This document shows, in pieces, positions 18,172 to 26,014 of a stretch of DNA of 64,000 bases. The position numbers and the translations under genes are program-made. The stretch covers positions 144,874-208,873 of the forward strand of contig NZ_JAASAE010000008.1 in assembly GCF_012726205.1 (NCBI RefSeq). The letters are read 5' to 3'. Each line of letters begins with the position of its first letter. Positions within the stretch are counted from its first letter, which is position 1. Under the pieces are notes generated by a model that had not been told where the DNA came from, searched no databases, and saw only the letters and a program-made list of their open reading frames with translations. Source of the stretch: Rhodococcus sp. HNM0569. Lineage in GTDB: Bacteria; Actinomycetota; Actinomycetes; Mycobacteriales; Mycobacteriaceae.

Positions 18172-19224
18172 TCAGCCACCTCCCGCGAGGACGTCGGCGA
18201 GGTCGTACCGCACCGGCACCTCGAGCTGGTCGTACGTGCATTCGTCGGGGTTGCGGTCGGGCCGCCAGCGCAGGAATCGCGCCGAATGCCGGAACCGCAT
18301 GCCCTCCATCTGGTCGTAGGCGACTTCGAGGACGCGTTCGGGGCGCAGCGGCACCCAGCTGTGGTCGCCGGCCGCCCGCCACCGCGACGGCTCGCCCGCC
18401 GCGACGACGTCGTCGCCCACGCGCAGCGGTTGCAGTTCGGCGAGCAGTTCGCGGCGGCGCTTGTCGGTGAAGGCCGACGCGGCCCCGACCATGACGAGCT
18501 GCTCGCCCGAGTACAGTCCGAGCAGCAGCGAGCCGACGCCCTGCCCGTTCTTGTGCAGGCGATAGCCCATGAGCACACAGTCCGCGGTGCGCGCGTGCTT
18601 GAGCTTGACCATCTCGCGTTTGCCCGGCACGTACGGGCCGTCGAGACGCTTGGCGACGACACCGTCGAGACCCGCGCCTTCGAAGGTCTCGAACCACGTC
18701 ATCGCGAGGTCGGAGTCGCGCGTCGCCGCCGTCACGTGACACACCGGCCCCGTGCCCACCGTGTCGAGCAGCAGGGCGCGGCGCCGCTCGAACGGCTCGG
18801 CCGTGAGGTCCGCGTCGCCCGACGCGATCAGGTCGAACGCGACGAACTGCGCGGGCGTGCTCTCCGCGAGCATCCGGATGCGGCTCGCGGCGGGATGGAT
18901 CCGCTCCGACAGCAACTCCCACGCGAGGCGGGTGGTGCCGTCGACCGTCTTGGGCACCACGATCTCCCCGTCGACGACGCACCGCGCAGGCAACTCGGCG
19001 CGCGCCGCGTCGACCACCTCCGGGAAGTACCGCGCGAGATCCTTGCCGCCGCGGGACCCGATGACGACCTCGTCGCCGTCACGGAACACGAGGGAACGGA
19101 ATCCGTCCCACTTGGGCTCGTACGACCACGCGTCACGCGGCGTCGACTGCGCGGGCACCGCCTGCGCGGCCTTCGCGAGCATCGGTTGCAGTGGTGGCAT
19201 CACCGGGAGATCCACGGAATCCAT
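18172..19224 (-). CDS. ligC: ATP-dependent DNA ligase (LigC-like)
   Basis: 350 residues from ATG 19224 (ATG 19200 is an alternative start). The nucleotidyltransferase motif EPKWDGFR puts the adenylated Lys at 38. VVDGEIVVPK (motif III/IIIa region), GLDGVVAKRLDGPYVPGKR (motif IV) and MVKLKHARTADCVLMGY (motif V) follow, and the OB-fold ends with RHSARFLRWRPDRNPDECTYDQL. It seals nicks during repair. It is a stand-alone ligase, unlike fused LigD, and is directly coupled to the downstream polymerase gene. No Ku gene is visible in the window. Confidence 0.92.
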   Translation of the reverse strand: MDSVDLPVMPPLQPMLAKAAQAVPAQSTPRDAWSYEPKWDGFRSLVFRDGDEVVIGSRGGKDLARYFPEVVDAARAELPARCVVDGEIVVPKTVDGTTRLAWELLSERIHPAASRIRMLAESTPAQFVAFDLIASGDADLTAEPFERRRALLLDTVGTGPVCHVTAATRDSDLAMTWFETFEGAGLDGVVAKRLDGPYVPGKREMVKLKHARTADCVLMGYRLHKNGQGVGSLLLGLYSGEQLVMVGAASAFTDKRRRELLAELQPLRVGDDVVAAGEPSRWRAAGDHSWVPLRPERVLEVAYDQMEGMRFRHSARFLRWRPDRNPDECTYDQLEVPVRYDLADVLAGGG

Positions 19225-19350
19225 AGTGACAGCACCGGCCGACACGCACGGGCGAACGCGCGACCCTCCCGTCTGGTACCCGGCCGCACCGCCCTCTAGG
19301 GTGGCGGCAGTCCTTCGTCGGGGAGGGCGGTGTCGGGAGGACGAACAGCG

Positions 19351-19950
19351 ATGACGACCGTGCCTGTGCGGATCGGACGCGCGGCGGCCGCGGTATGCGC
19401 CGCTGCCGCGGTCCTGGCGCTGAGCGGCTGCGGGCAGACCATCACGCCACGCGCGGTAGCAGCGGACGACCGCGGGCCCACCACCGGCGCGGACGTTCCT
19501 TTCTCCGAATACCAGCTGGGCGACGACACGGGCGACGTGGACGCCGACGTCACGGTCGGCGAGTGCGTGCACCTCGGCGGCGCCGCCGAGGCCGCCGAGA
19601 TCAGATCGGCGCCGTGCGGGGCCGCCGATGCCAACTACCGTGTCGTGGCCACCGCGCCGTCGAAGACCCAGTGCTCCCCCGACGCCGACTCCTACTACTA
19701 CGAAATGTATTTCGACGTCGAACAGGGCGCGGTGTGCCTCGACATCGACTGGGTGCCGGGCGGCTGCATGGATCTCGGCGGCGACGAGCCGCGGCGCATC
19801 GACTGCGCCGACCGCAGCGCCGTCGACCGCGTCGAGGTCACCGACATCCTGAGCGGCACGACGTCCGCCGAGGACTGCCCGCGACCGGCCGATGGTGGTT
19901 TCGAGTACGTCGACCGCCGATTCGTCGTGTGCATCGTCGACGCCGAATGA
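19351..19950 (+). CDS. LppU-family lipoprotein
   Basis: 199 residues from ATG 19351 (GTG 19330 is an alternative, with GGGGAGGG just before it). The signal peptide ends in the lipobox LSGC. The mature protein begins with a flexible Thr/Asp linker, then DVTVGECVHLGG and SAPCGAADANYRVV, a pattern seen in the LppU/SCO3897 family of actinobacterial lipoproteins, followed by three more Cys pairs (CSPDADSYYYE, CLDIDWVPGGC, CADRS and others). Disulfide-rich and outward facing. Function unknown. Ends three bases from the convergent corA. Confidence 0.78.
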   Translation: MTTVPVRIGRAAAAVCAAAAVLALSGCGQTITPRAVAADDRGPTTGADVPFSEYQLGDDTGDVDADVTVGECVHLGGAAEAAEIRSAPCGAADANYRVVATAPSKTQCSPDADSYYYEMYFDVEQGAVCLDIDWVPGGCMDLGGDEPRRIDCADRSAVDRVEVTDILSGTTSAEDCPRPADGGFEYVDRRFVVCIVDAE

Positions 19951-19953
19951 CGT

Positions 19954-21096
19954 TCAGAGCCAGCCTCGACGCTTGAAGATCGCGTACAAGCCGACACAGA
20001 TCAACAGCATGAGCGACAGCGCGAACGGATAGCCGCCCGCCCAGTGCAACTCGGGCATCGAGTCGAAGTTCATGCCGTACACCGTGCCGATCAGAGTGGG
20101 TGCGAACAGGATCGCCGCCCACGCCGACACCTTCTTGATCTCCTCGTTCTGCGCATAGCTCGCGCGCGTGAGGTTGCGCATCTCCTCGTTCTGTTCCTGC
20201 GACACGAGAGTCGCGTTGACGGTGAGGATGTTGCCGAGCAACTGCCGGAAGCCGTCCGCGCGTTCGACGATGCTCGTCACGTGATCGCCCACGTCGCGCA
20301 GGTACCGGCGCAACTCTTCGTCGGTGCCGTACTTGTCGAAGCCCGACGTGAGCCCCCGCAGCATGGCCGCGAGCGGCTTGGTGGCGCGCTGGAACTCGAT
20401 CACCTCGCGTGTGAGCTCGTAGATACGCCGGGAGACCCCGGGATCGCCGCTGAAGACCTCGGTTTCGATCTCGTCGATGTCGTTCTGCAGACCCGCGACG
20501 ACGGGTGCGTAGCCGTCGACCACGGTGTCCAGGATCGCGTACAGCACGGCCTCGGGGCCGAGCGCGAGCAGCTCGGGATCCGACTCGAGCCTTCGGCGCA
20601 CCGCCGACAGGTCGGGAGATTCACTGTGCCGCACCGTGAGGACGAAGTCGGGGCCCACGAACACGTGCAACTCGCCGAACTGCACCTGTTCGCTCTCGTC
20701 GTCGTAACGCGCGGCACGCAGCACGACGAACAGGGTGTCGCCGTAGCGTTCGAGCTTCGGGCGCTGGTGCGCCTTGATCGCGTCCTCGACCGCGAGCTCG
20801 TGCAAGCCGAAATGCTCTGCCACCGAATACAGTTGCGCGTCGGTCGGGCGGTAGAGGCCGATCCATGCCATCGATCCCGGCTCGGCGCGGCGCGCGAAGG
20901 CGTCGGCGAGCGACGGTGGAGTACACACCCGCACGCCACCGCGATAGACGCCGAGGTCGACCACCGACTCCTCGGGAGTGCACTCGCCGCGACGCGACGG
21001 ATGCGCCGCGACACGATCGGACAGGTCGGCCGAGCGAAGCGGGATGGCGGCCCCGCGGCGGGGCAGGAGATTACGGACGGAACGGGTTTCGCGCAT
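19954..21096 (-). CDS. corA: CorA-family magnesium/cobalt transporter
   Basis: 380 residues from ATG 21096; the open frame extends 23 codons further but lacks family similarity there. A large cytoplasmic funnel domain (AWIGLYRPTDAQLYSVAEHFGLHELAVEDAIKAHQRPKLERYGDTLFVVLR) is followed by a long stalk helix and two C-terminal membrane segments. The loop between them has the YGMNFDSMPEL signature with the GMN selectivity motif, and the C-terminus ends KRRGWL. Homopentameric channel for Mg2+ (and Co2+/Ni2+). Confidence 0.95.
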   Translation of the reverse strand: MRETRSVRNLLPRRGAAIPLRSADLSDRVAAHPSRRGECTPEESVVDLGVYRGGVRVCTPPSLADAFARRAEPGSMAWIGLYRPTDAQLYSVAEHFGLHELAVEDAIKAHQRPKLERYGDTLFVVLRAARYDDESEQVQFGELHVFVGPDFVLTVRHSESPDLSAVRRRLESDPELLALGPEAVLYAILDTVVDGYAPVVAGLQNDIDEIETEVFSGDPGVSRRIYELTREVIEFQRATKPLAAMLRGLTSGFDKYGTDEELRRYLRDVGDHVTSIVERADGFRQLLGNILTVNATLVSQEQNEEMRNLTRASYAQNEEIKKVSAWAAILFAPTLIGTVYGMNFDSMPELHWAGGYPFALSLMLLICVGLYAIFKRRGWL

Positions 21097-21419
21097 GACA
21101 CACGGGCTTTCGGTCTCGGAAGGACGGGGAGCGGACGCGGTGAAACCGCGCCCGACACCGCCCACGAGCCGTGGCCCGGACGGAAAGACGCGGTTTCAGC
21201 AGGCACTCGGAGGCTGGCTACTCATGCGATGCCACACCTCCGTTTCTTCCCTCGCCGGACGCCTGTCGTCGTGAGCGTGTACCGCTCCTCGGCCGGCCAG
21301 TCACTGTACTCTCCCGTCGACGCGCTGTCCCGTCGGGCTTCGCGCGGTCGAAGGTCCCGGGTGCGACGCAGCGAGCGACATGAGCACGTGGACCGTCCCG
21401 CCGGTGCCATACTTGCCGC
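21097..21419. other. Intergenic region between divergent corA and a TetR gene
   Basis: 323 bases without a supported gene. On the corA strand CGGAGG and CCTCCG (about 21209-21244) can pair around a 23-base loop, which suggests a structured leader. I looked for the conserved M-box (Mg2+ riboswitch) core and did not find it. No clear operator for the TetR gene was seen. Confidence 0.4.
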
Positions 21420-22112
21420 ATGACCGAACGGACCGAGGGCGCAGGCCCGGACCCCGAATTCCGGGTGCACGTGGTCCGCCAGGCGATCGATTTGTTCGCC
21501 GAGAACGGCTACGAATCCACCACCGTCGACCAGATCGCCGCCGCCGCGGGGGTGTCGCGGCGCACGTTCTTCCGGCAGTTCCGGTCCAAGGAGGACGTGA
21601 TCTTCGCCGATCACGACGACCTGCTCGCCGAGCTGGACTCGTATCTCGCAGTGGGGCACGACGATCCGTGGACCGCGGTGTGCACCGCCGCGAAGATGGT
21701 GTTCGAGCACTTCCGCGCCAACCGAGACCTCTCGGTACGCCGCTTCCGCGTCGTACAGCGAGTCGCGGCATTGCGCGAACGCGAACTCGTCACGGGATAC
21801 AGCTACGAACGGCTGTTCACGGAGTATCTACGCGGAGCACTGCCCGGCGAGCGCGTCGTCCGCGTCGTCGGGTTCGCGGCCGCAGTCACTGCCTGCCACA
21901 ACTATCTGCTGCGGGGCATGACCAAGGGAGACCCGGACGCGACGTCCGACGCACTCGCCGACGCACTCCTCGACCTGCGCCGCACGTACGGCGTCGCTCC
22001 CGACACGGGTGATGCAGCGGAGGCCGAGATCGTCGTGGTGCGCTATCCACCCGGCACGTCACCCGACGACATCGCGGCAGCGGTGCGGTCGCGGCTCGGG
22101 GGCGAGTCGTGA
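21420..22112 (+). CDS. TetR-family transcriptional regulator
   Basis: 230 residues. The N-terminal helix-turn-helix reads RQAIDLFAENGYESTTVDQIAAAAGVSRRTFFRQFRSKEDVIF, a canonical TetR DNA-binding domain at about 15-62. The C-terminal ligand domain is helical. The last 35 residues (VVVRYPPGTSPDDIAAAVRSRLG) form an unusual extra tail. It overlaps the next gene by four bases (GTGA), so both are translated together, which suggests that it controls or works with the HXXEE membrane protein. Confidence 0.92.
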   Translation: MTERTEGAGPDPEFRVHVVRQAIDLFAENGYESTTVDQIAAAAGVSRRTFFRQFRSKEDVIFADHDDLLAELDSYLAVGHDDPWTAVCTAAKMVFEHFRANRDLSVRRFRVVQRVAALRERELVTGYSYERLFTEYLRGALPGERVVRVVGFAAAVTACHNYLLRGMTKGDPDATSDALADALLDLRRTYGVAPDTGDAAEAEIVVVRYPPGTSPDDIAAAVRSRLGGES

Positions 22113-22633
22113 CCGCCCGGGCCGCCGCATGGGGCCTGTTCGCGACATGGCTGCTGCACGATGCCGAGGAAGCGGCGACGATGCCGCACACCAGCAGGCG
22201 CGTCGCACAGTTGCTCGCGCACTCTCGGGTGCGGCCGCTGCGCGCACTCGCCCCGCACGTACGGATGGACGCCACAGACGCACGGGTCTCGATCGCCCTC
22301 ATGGCGCCGGTGGTCGCGGTCGCCGCGGCACGGGGTGCCCGCACCGACGGCCGCGACCGATTCTTCCAGGCAGTACTCGCCGGCTTGCACGGCCACGTGT
22401 TCACACACATCGCGTCGTCGGTGGTGCTGCGCGGGTATTCGACGGGGGTGGTCAGCGCGGTTGTGCTGGTGTGGCCGTACAGCGTGTGGGCGCGTGCGCG
22501 CCTACGGCGCGAGGGTGTGCTCGACGAAGGCTCCGCGCCGTACGTGACGGGCGTCGCCCTGTTGGTGCCCGCCGCCCTCGGTGTGCAGGCAGCGGCGCGT
22601 CTCGTGCGTCACCCTCGACAGCGATCCACTTGA
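22109..22633 (+). CDS. HXXEE-domain membrane protein
   Basis: 174 residues from GTG 22109, overlapping the TetR stop. The N-terminal segment WGLFATWLLHDAEEAATMP contains the family motif HxxEE (His17, Glu20, Glu21), followed by FFQAVLAGLHGHVFTHIASSVVLRGYSTGVVSAVVLVWP. Four hydrophobic segments are likely. HXXEE proteins are small integral membrane proteins of unknown chemistry, with conserved His/Glu residues suggestive of a metal-dependent activity. A coupled TetR/HXXEE gene pair suggests effector-controlled expression. Confidence 0.8.
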   Translation: MTARAAAWGLFATWLLHDAEEAATMPHTSRRVAQLLAHSRVRPLRALAPHVRMDATDARVSIALMAPVVAVAAARGARTDGRDRFFQAVLAGLHGHVFTHIASSVVLRGYSTGVVSAVVLVWPYSVWARARLRREGVLDEGSAPYVTGVALLVPAALGVQAAARLVRHPRQRST

Positions 22634-22635
22634 CT

Positions 22636-22725
22636 GGCACTCAGTGCCGTGCTTGACTGAAGAAGAGTGGCCCAACTGTGCCCACTGCGGGCAGCGAGCC
22701 CCGAACCACCCTGGCACTCGGTGTC
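22636..22725. promoter_or_regulatory. Pair of GGCACTC-type palindromes upstream of the acyl-CoA dehydrogenase gene
   Basis: GGCACTCAGTGCC (22636-22648) is a perfect palindrome about a single central base. A related copy, GGCACTCGGTGTC, lies at 22713-22725, 77 bases downstream, and both are preceded by CT. They sit in the 143-base gap before the acyl-CoA dehydrogenase at 22777. This looks like a two-site operator, but the CIRCE partner half (GAGTGC) is absent and no regulator is assigned. Confidence 0.35.
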
Positions 22726-22776
22726 ATCACGACGGCGGTGCCCGACACTCGACCGAACGAGGAGTGAATCCCGATC

Positions 22777-23940
22777 ATGGCCGGAAATCCGGACTTCGAC
22801 CTGTTCAAGCTGAACGAAGAGCACGACGAACTGCGCGCCGCGATCCGCTCGCTGTCCGAGAAGGAGATCGCCCCCTACGCGAAGGACGTCGACGAGAACT
22901 CGCGCTTCCCCGAGGAGGCGCTGAAGGCGCTCGTGAACTCCGGCTTCAACGCCGTCCACGTTCCCGAGGAATACGGCGGACAGGGTGCCGACTCGGTCGC
23001 CACGTGCATCGTCATCGAAGAGGTCGCGCGAGTGTGCGGCTCGTCGTCGCTCATCCCCGCTGTCAACAAGCTCGGCACGATGGGCCTGATCCTGCAGGGC
23101 TCGGAGGAGCTCAAGCAGCAGGTGCTGCCGTCGCTCGCGTCGGGCGAGGCGATGGCGTCGTACGCACTCTCCGAGCGCGAGGCGGGCTCCGACGCCGCAT
23201 CGATGCGCACGCGCGCCAAGCGTGACGGCGACGACTGGATCCTCAACGGCTCCAAGTGCTGGATCACCAACGGCGGCAAGTCCTCCTGGTACACGGTCAT
23301 GGCCGTCACCGACCCGGAGAAGGGCGCCAACGGCATCTCCGCGTTCATGGTCCACAAGGACGACGAGGGCTTCGTCGTCGGCCCGCTCGAGCACAAGCTC
23401 GGCATCAAGGGCTCGCCCACGGCCGAGCTGTACTTCGAGAACTGCCGTATCCCGGGCGACCGCATCATCGGTGCCGAGGGCAGCGGATTCAAGACCGCGC
23501 TGCAGACTCTCGACCACACGCGTCCCACGATCGGCGCGCAGGCCGTCGGCCTCGCACAGGGTGCGCTCGACGCGGCGATCGAATATACCAAGGACCGCAA
23601 GCAGTTCGGCCAGTCGATCAGCAAGTTCCAGGGCGTGCAGTTCATGCTCGCCGACATGGCGATGAAGGTCGAGGCCGCGCGCCTGATGGTCTACACGTCG
23701 GCCGCACGTGCCGAGCGTGGCGAGAAGAACCTCGGGTTCATCTCGTCGGCGGCCAAGTGCTTCGCGTCGGACGTCGCGATGGAGGTCACCACCGATGCCG
23801 TGCAGCTGTTCGGCGGCGCCGGCTACACCACCGACTTCCCGGTCGAGCGCATGATGCGCGACGCCAAGATCACGCAGATCTACGAGGGCACCAACCAGAT
23901 TCAGCGCGTCGTGATGTCCCGCGCGCTGCTCGGCAAGTAA
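22777..23940 (+). CDS. fadE25: acyl-CoA dehydrogenase (FadE25-like)
   Basis: 387 residues, very similar along its length to mycobacterial FadE25. Recognisable pieces are NPDFDLFKLNEEHDELR, EEYGGQGADSVATCIVIEEVAR, ALSEREAGSDAASMRTRA, KCWITNGGKSSWYTVMAVTD and the C-terminal QIYEGTNQIQRVVMSRALL with the catalytic Glu in YEGTNQ. It oxidises acyl-CoA to 2-enoyl-CoA with FAD and passes electrons to ETF. The following gene for 3-hydroxyacyl-CoA dehydrogenase is separated only by a palindromic terminator-like repeat. Cytoplasmic homotetramer. Confidence 0.94.
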   Translation: MAGNPDFDLFKLNEEHDELRAAIRSLSEKEIAPYAKDVDENSRFPEEALKALVNSGFNAVHVPEEYGGQGADSVATCIVIEEVARVCGSSSLIPAVNKLGTMGLILQGSEELKQQVLPSLASGEAMASYALSEREAGSDAASMRTRAKRDGDDWILNGSKCWITNGGKSSWYTVMAVTDPEKGANGISAFMVHKDDEGFVVGPLEHKLGIKGSPTAELYFENCRIPGDRIIGAEGSGFKTALQTLDHTRPTIGAQAVGLAQGALDAAIEYTKDRKQFGQSISKFQGVQFMLADMAMKVEAARLMVYTSAARAERGEKNLGFISSAAKCFASDVAMEVTTDAVQLFGGAGYTTDFPVERMMRDAKITQIYEGTNQIQRVVMSRALLGK

Positions 23941-23947
23941 CAACCCC

Positions 23948-23991
23948 CTGTGAGCACTTGACGAGTCCAGAGACTCGTCAAGTGCTCACAG
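23948..23991. repeat. Dispersed palindromic repeat, copy 2 (perfect hairpin)
   Basis: Twenty-base perfect arms beginning CTGTGAGCACTTGACGAG close on the four-base loop CAGA. It starts eight bases after the acyl-CoA dehydrogenase stop. Compared with copy 3 the stem differs at the centre (TGAC against GTGC) with both strands changed, so pairing is preserved. It could end the upstream message or protect its 3' end before the next gene at 24012. Confidence 0.9.
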
Positions 23992-24011
23992 TGCGACGAA
24001 GGAGCATATTC

Positions 24012-24860
24012 GTGGAGAAAGTTGGAGTAGTCGGCGGCGGCACGATGGGTGCAGGCATCGCCGAGGTGTGCGCCAAGGCCGGCAGCACTGTCGTCGTCGC
24101 GGAGACGAAGCAGGAGTTCGCGGACGCCGCGCAGGCGCGCATCGAGAAGTCGATCGCGCGAGGAGTCAAGTCCGGCAAGCTGAGCCAGGACGACGCCGAC
24201 GCCGCGCTCGCCCGCGTCACCGTCACGGTGGACATGGAGGACCTCGCCGACAGCGATCTCGTGATCGAGGCCGCGCCCGAGGTCGAGTCGATCAAGGCCG
24301 ACATCTTCGCGCGGCTCGACAAGATCGTGAAGCCGTCGGGCATCCTCGCGACCAACACGTCGTCGCTGCCCGTCGTCAAGATGGCTCAGGCCACCTCGCG
24401 CCCCGGCCAGGTCGTCGGCGTGCACTTCTTCAACCCCGTCCCGGTCATGCCGCTCGTCGAGGTCGTGTCGGCGCTGACCACCGACGAGGAAACGGCCACC
24501 GCGGTGTTCGACTACGTCAAGAACACGCTCGGCAAGACGACGGTGCGCGCGGGCGATCGCGCGGGCTTCATCGTCAACGCGCTGCTCATCCCGTACCTCA
24601 CGTCGGCGGTGCGCATGCTCGAGTCGGGCTACGCGACGAAGGAAGACATCGACGCCGCGATGAAGGGCGGCGCCGGGTACCCGATGGGCCCGCTCACGCT
24701 GATCGACACGGTCGGCCTCGACATCACGCTCAACGCGGCGCAGTCGCTCTACGACGAGTTCGCCGAACCGCACTACGCGCCGCCGGCACTGCTGCGCCGG
24801 ATGGTCGACGCGGGTCGCCTCGGCAAGAAGTCGGGCAAGGGCTTCTACGACTACAGCTAG
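24012..24860 (+). CDS. 3-hydroxybutyryl-CoA dehydrogenase (FadB2/PaaH-like)
   Basis: 282 residues from GTG 24012, with GAAGGAG eight bases upstream. The NAD motif GVVGGGTMGAGIAEVCAKAG opens the protein. ATNTSSLPVVKMA and GVHFFNPVPVMPLVEVV (catalytic His in HFFNP) follow, and the C-terminal helical domain ends GRLGKKSGKGFYDYS. It oxidises L-3-hydroxyacyl-CoA, probably short chain, to the 3-keto form. Together with the preceding dehydrogenase it supplies two steps of beta-oxidation; no thiolase or hydratase is adjacent. Confidence 0.93.
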   Translation: MEKVGVVGGGTMGAGIAEVCAKAGSTVVVAETKQEFADAAQARIEKSIARGVKSGKLSQDDADAALARVTVTVDMEDLADSDLVIEAAPEVESIKADIFARLDKIVKPSGILATNTSSLPVVKMAQATSRPGQVVGVHFFNPVPVMPLVEVVSALTTDEETATAVFDYVKNTLGKTTVRAGDRAGFIVNALLIPYLTSAVRMLESGYATKEDIDAAMKGGAGYPMGPLTLIDTVGLDITLNAAQSLYDEFAEPHYAPPALLRRMVDAGRLGKKSGKGFYDYS

Positions 24861-24870
24861 CACCACCCAC

Positions 24871-24912
24871 CATGAGCACTGTGCGAGTCCGCAGACTCGC
24901 ACAGTGCTCATG
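24871..24912. repeat. Dispersed palindromic repeat, copy 3 (perfect hairpin, terminator-like)
   Basis: Nineteen-base perfect arms (CATGAGCACTGTGCGAGTC and its complement) around the loop CGCA, starting ten bases after the dehydrogenase stop and followed by TGTTTTC. This is the copy that looks most like an intrinsic terminator. It differs from copy 2 by paired changes within the stem. Confidence 0.9.
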
Positions 24913-24965
24913 TGTTTTCGGGGCCTGCGTTGCCGCTCCACCGGTTTCGTGCGGGCCTGAATCAC

Positions 24966-25006
24966 CGTGAGTGATTGTGGCGTACCAGGACTCGCAAAGT
25001 GCTCAC
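24966..25006 (-). repeat. Dispersed palindromic repeat, copy 4 (supplies a stop codon)
   Basis: On the minus strand the core GTGAGCACTTTGCGAGTC is followed by CTGGTACGCC and then TCACTCACGG. The TGA inside GTGAGC is the stop codon of the PAS-like gene (25005-25003). It belongs to the long asymmetric form of the repeat, like copies 5-7. Confidence 0.88.
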
Positions 25007-25989
25007 GAGGGGAGGGACATGCGCGCCACCACAATGCGTTCGCTCATCGGCCCGGCGTGCTTGCTGACGTCCAGCACGGTGTCCACCCAATCCTGCTCGA
25101 CACCGCGCACCCGTGCGCGCACGCGCACGGTCTCCTCGCCTGCGTCGAGGCGCGCTGCCGCGTCGTCGAGCACCGTGTGATCGTCGGGATGCAGTACCGC
25201 ACTACCCGATTCGACGTCGCGCCACTGCACCCAGGGGGCAGGCGACTCGCGCGGTAGCCACGCCACCAGCATCCGCGTCTGCACGTCGAGCACCGCCGTG
25301 TACACGCCTGCCGCGGCGAGCCCCTGCTTCATCGCGAGTTCCGCGAAGGTCGGCCGCGACGGCTCGCCACTGTCGGTGATGTCGTGCCACAACAGTCGCG
25401 CCCCCACATTGCCCTCGTCGACGCGCGCCTTGCCCCAGCACCACCATCGCATCGTGCGGCCGTCGGCGTGGTCGACGCTCATCTCCGAGTCCCATCGCGC
25501 GCCCGGCTGCGGGTTGAGGGCAAGCGCGAACAATCCTTCGAAGTCGTCGAATTTCGCTGCCTTACCGTAGTATTCGGCCGGTGTGCGCTCCGGCACGTGG
25601 TCTTCGGGCTGCACCCCCGACATCATCGACGCCTCGACCGTCTGGGCGATCACCGTGCGGTCGAGCAACCACGCGATGCCCGCGGCAATACGCGGCGGGT
25701 CCACCGGCACGTCGGGGTCACCGATCCACACCTGCACACCGTGCGTGTCGCCCGACGGCCCGAGCACGGGCAGCGCCGAGAGCAGGAACGACTTCTTGGT
25801 GCGCGCGCTCGACACCACCTTGGTCCACGCTCGCCGCGACGTGCGCACCGCGTCGATCACCGGCTCGATGCGGACGTCGGGGGCGGGCGCGAGCCGGGCC
25901 ACCGACGTCCAGCCGCGCACCTTGCCGCCTTCACCGACGACCGTCGCCGAATCGTCCGTCAGGGTCTCGACCAGGTACCACGTGTTCAT
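25003..25989 (-). CDS. PAS/GAF-like domain protein of a mycolata family
   Basis: 328 residues, soluble, with no membrane segment. The C-terminal half has a PAS-like pattern: AAGVYTAVLDVQTRMLVAWLPRESPAPWVQWRDVESGSAVLHPDDHTVLDDAAARL strongly resembles the fold and the His-Pro-Asp-Asp segment common in PAS domains. The N-terminal half resembles uncharacterised mycobacterial proteins (possibly the DUF5593/DUF5628 group; not certain). No kinase, cyclase or DNA-binding domain is attached, so it is probably a stand-alone sensor or regulator subunit. Its stop codon comes from a dispersed repeat. Confidence 0.62.
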   Translation of the reverse strand: MNTWYLVETLTDDSATVVGEGGKVRGWTSVARLAPAPDVRIEPVIDAVRTSRRAWTKVVSSARTKKSFLLSALPVLGPSGDTHGVQVWIGDPDVPVDPPRIAAGIAWLLDRTVIAQTVEASMMSGVQPEDHVPERTPAEYYGKAAKFDDFEGLFALALNPQPGARWDSEMSVDHADGRTMRWWCWGKARVDEGNVGARLLWHDITDSGEPSRPTFAELAMKQGLAAAGVYTAVLDVQTRMLVAWLPRESPAPWVQWRDVESGSAVLHPDDHTVLDDAAARLDAGEETVRVRARVRGVEQDWVDTVLDVSKHAGPMSERIVVARMSLPS

Positions 25990-26014
25990 GGCACGAGGAT
26001 ATTCAGCCGCCGGG

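Noticed and set aside
15192-18470. A 1092-codon open frame on the plus strand across fprB, the secreted protein and the Prim-PolC gene
   Set aside because: It is antisense to three well-supported genes, its product is low-complexity and Arg/Gly/Val-rich, and such long antisense frames are expected at about 70% G+C.
17136-19224. Non-homologous end-joining (LigD/Ku) system
   Set aside because: Polymerase and ligase are separate proteins, no phosphoesterase domain and no Ku gene is present; the LigC/Prim-PolC repair pair fits better.
21097-21330. M-box magnesium riboswitch upstream of corA
   Set aside because: The leader has one good hairpin but not the conserved M-box segments.
22636-22725. 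CIRCE (HrcA) element
   Set aside because: The GGCACTC halves resemble one CIRCE arm, but the GAGTGC partner after nine bases is missing and the downstream gene is not a chaperone.
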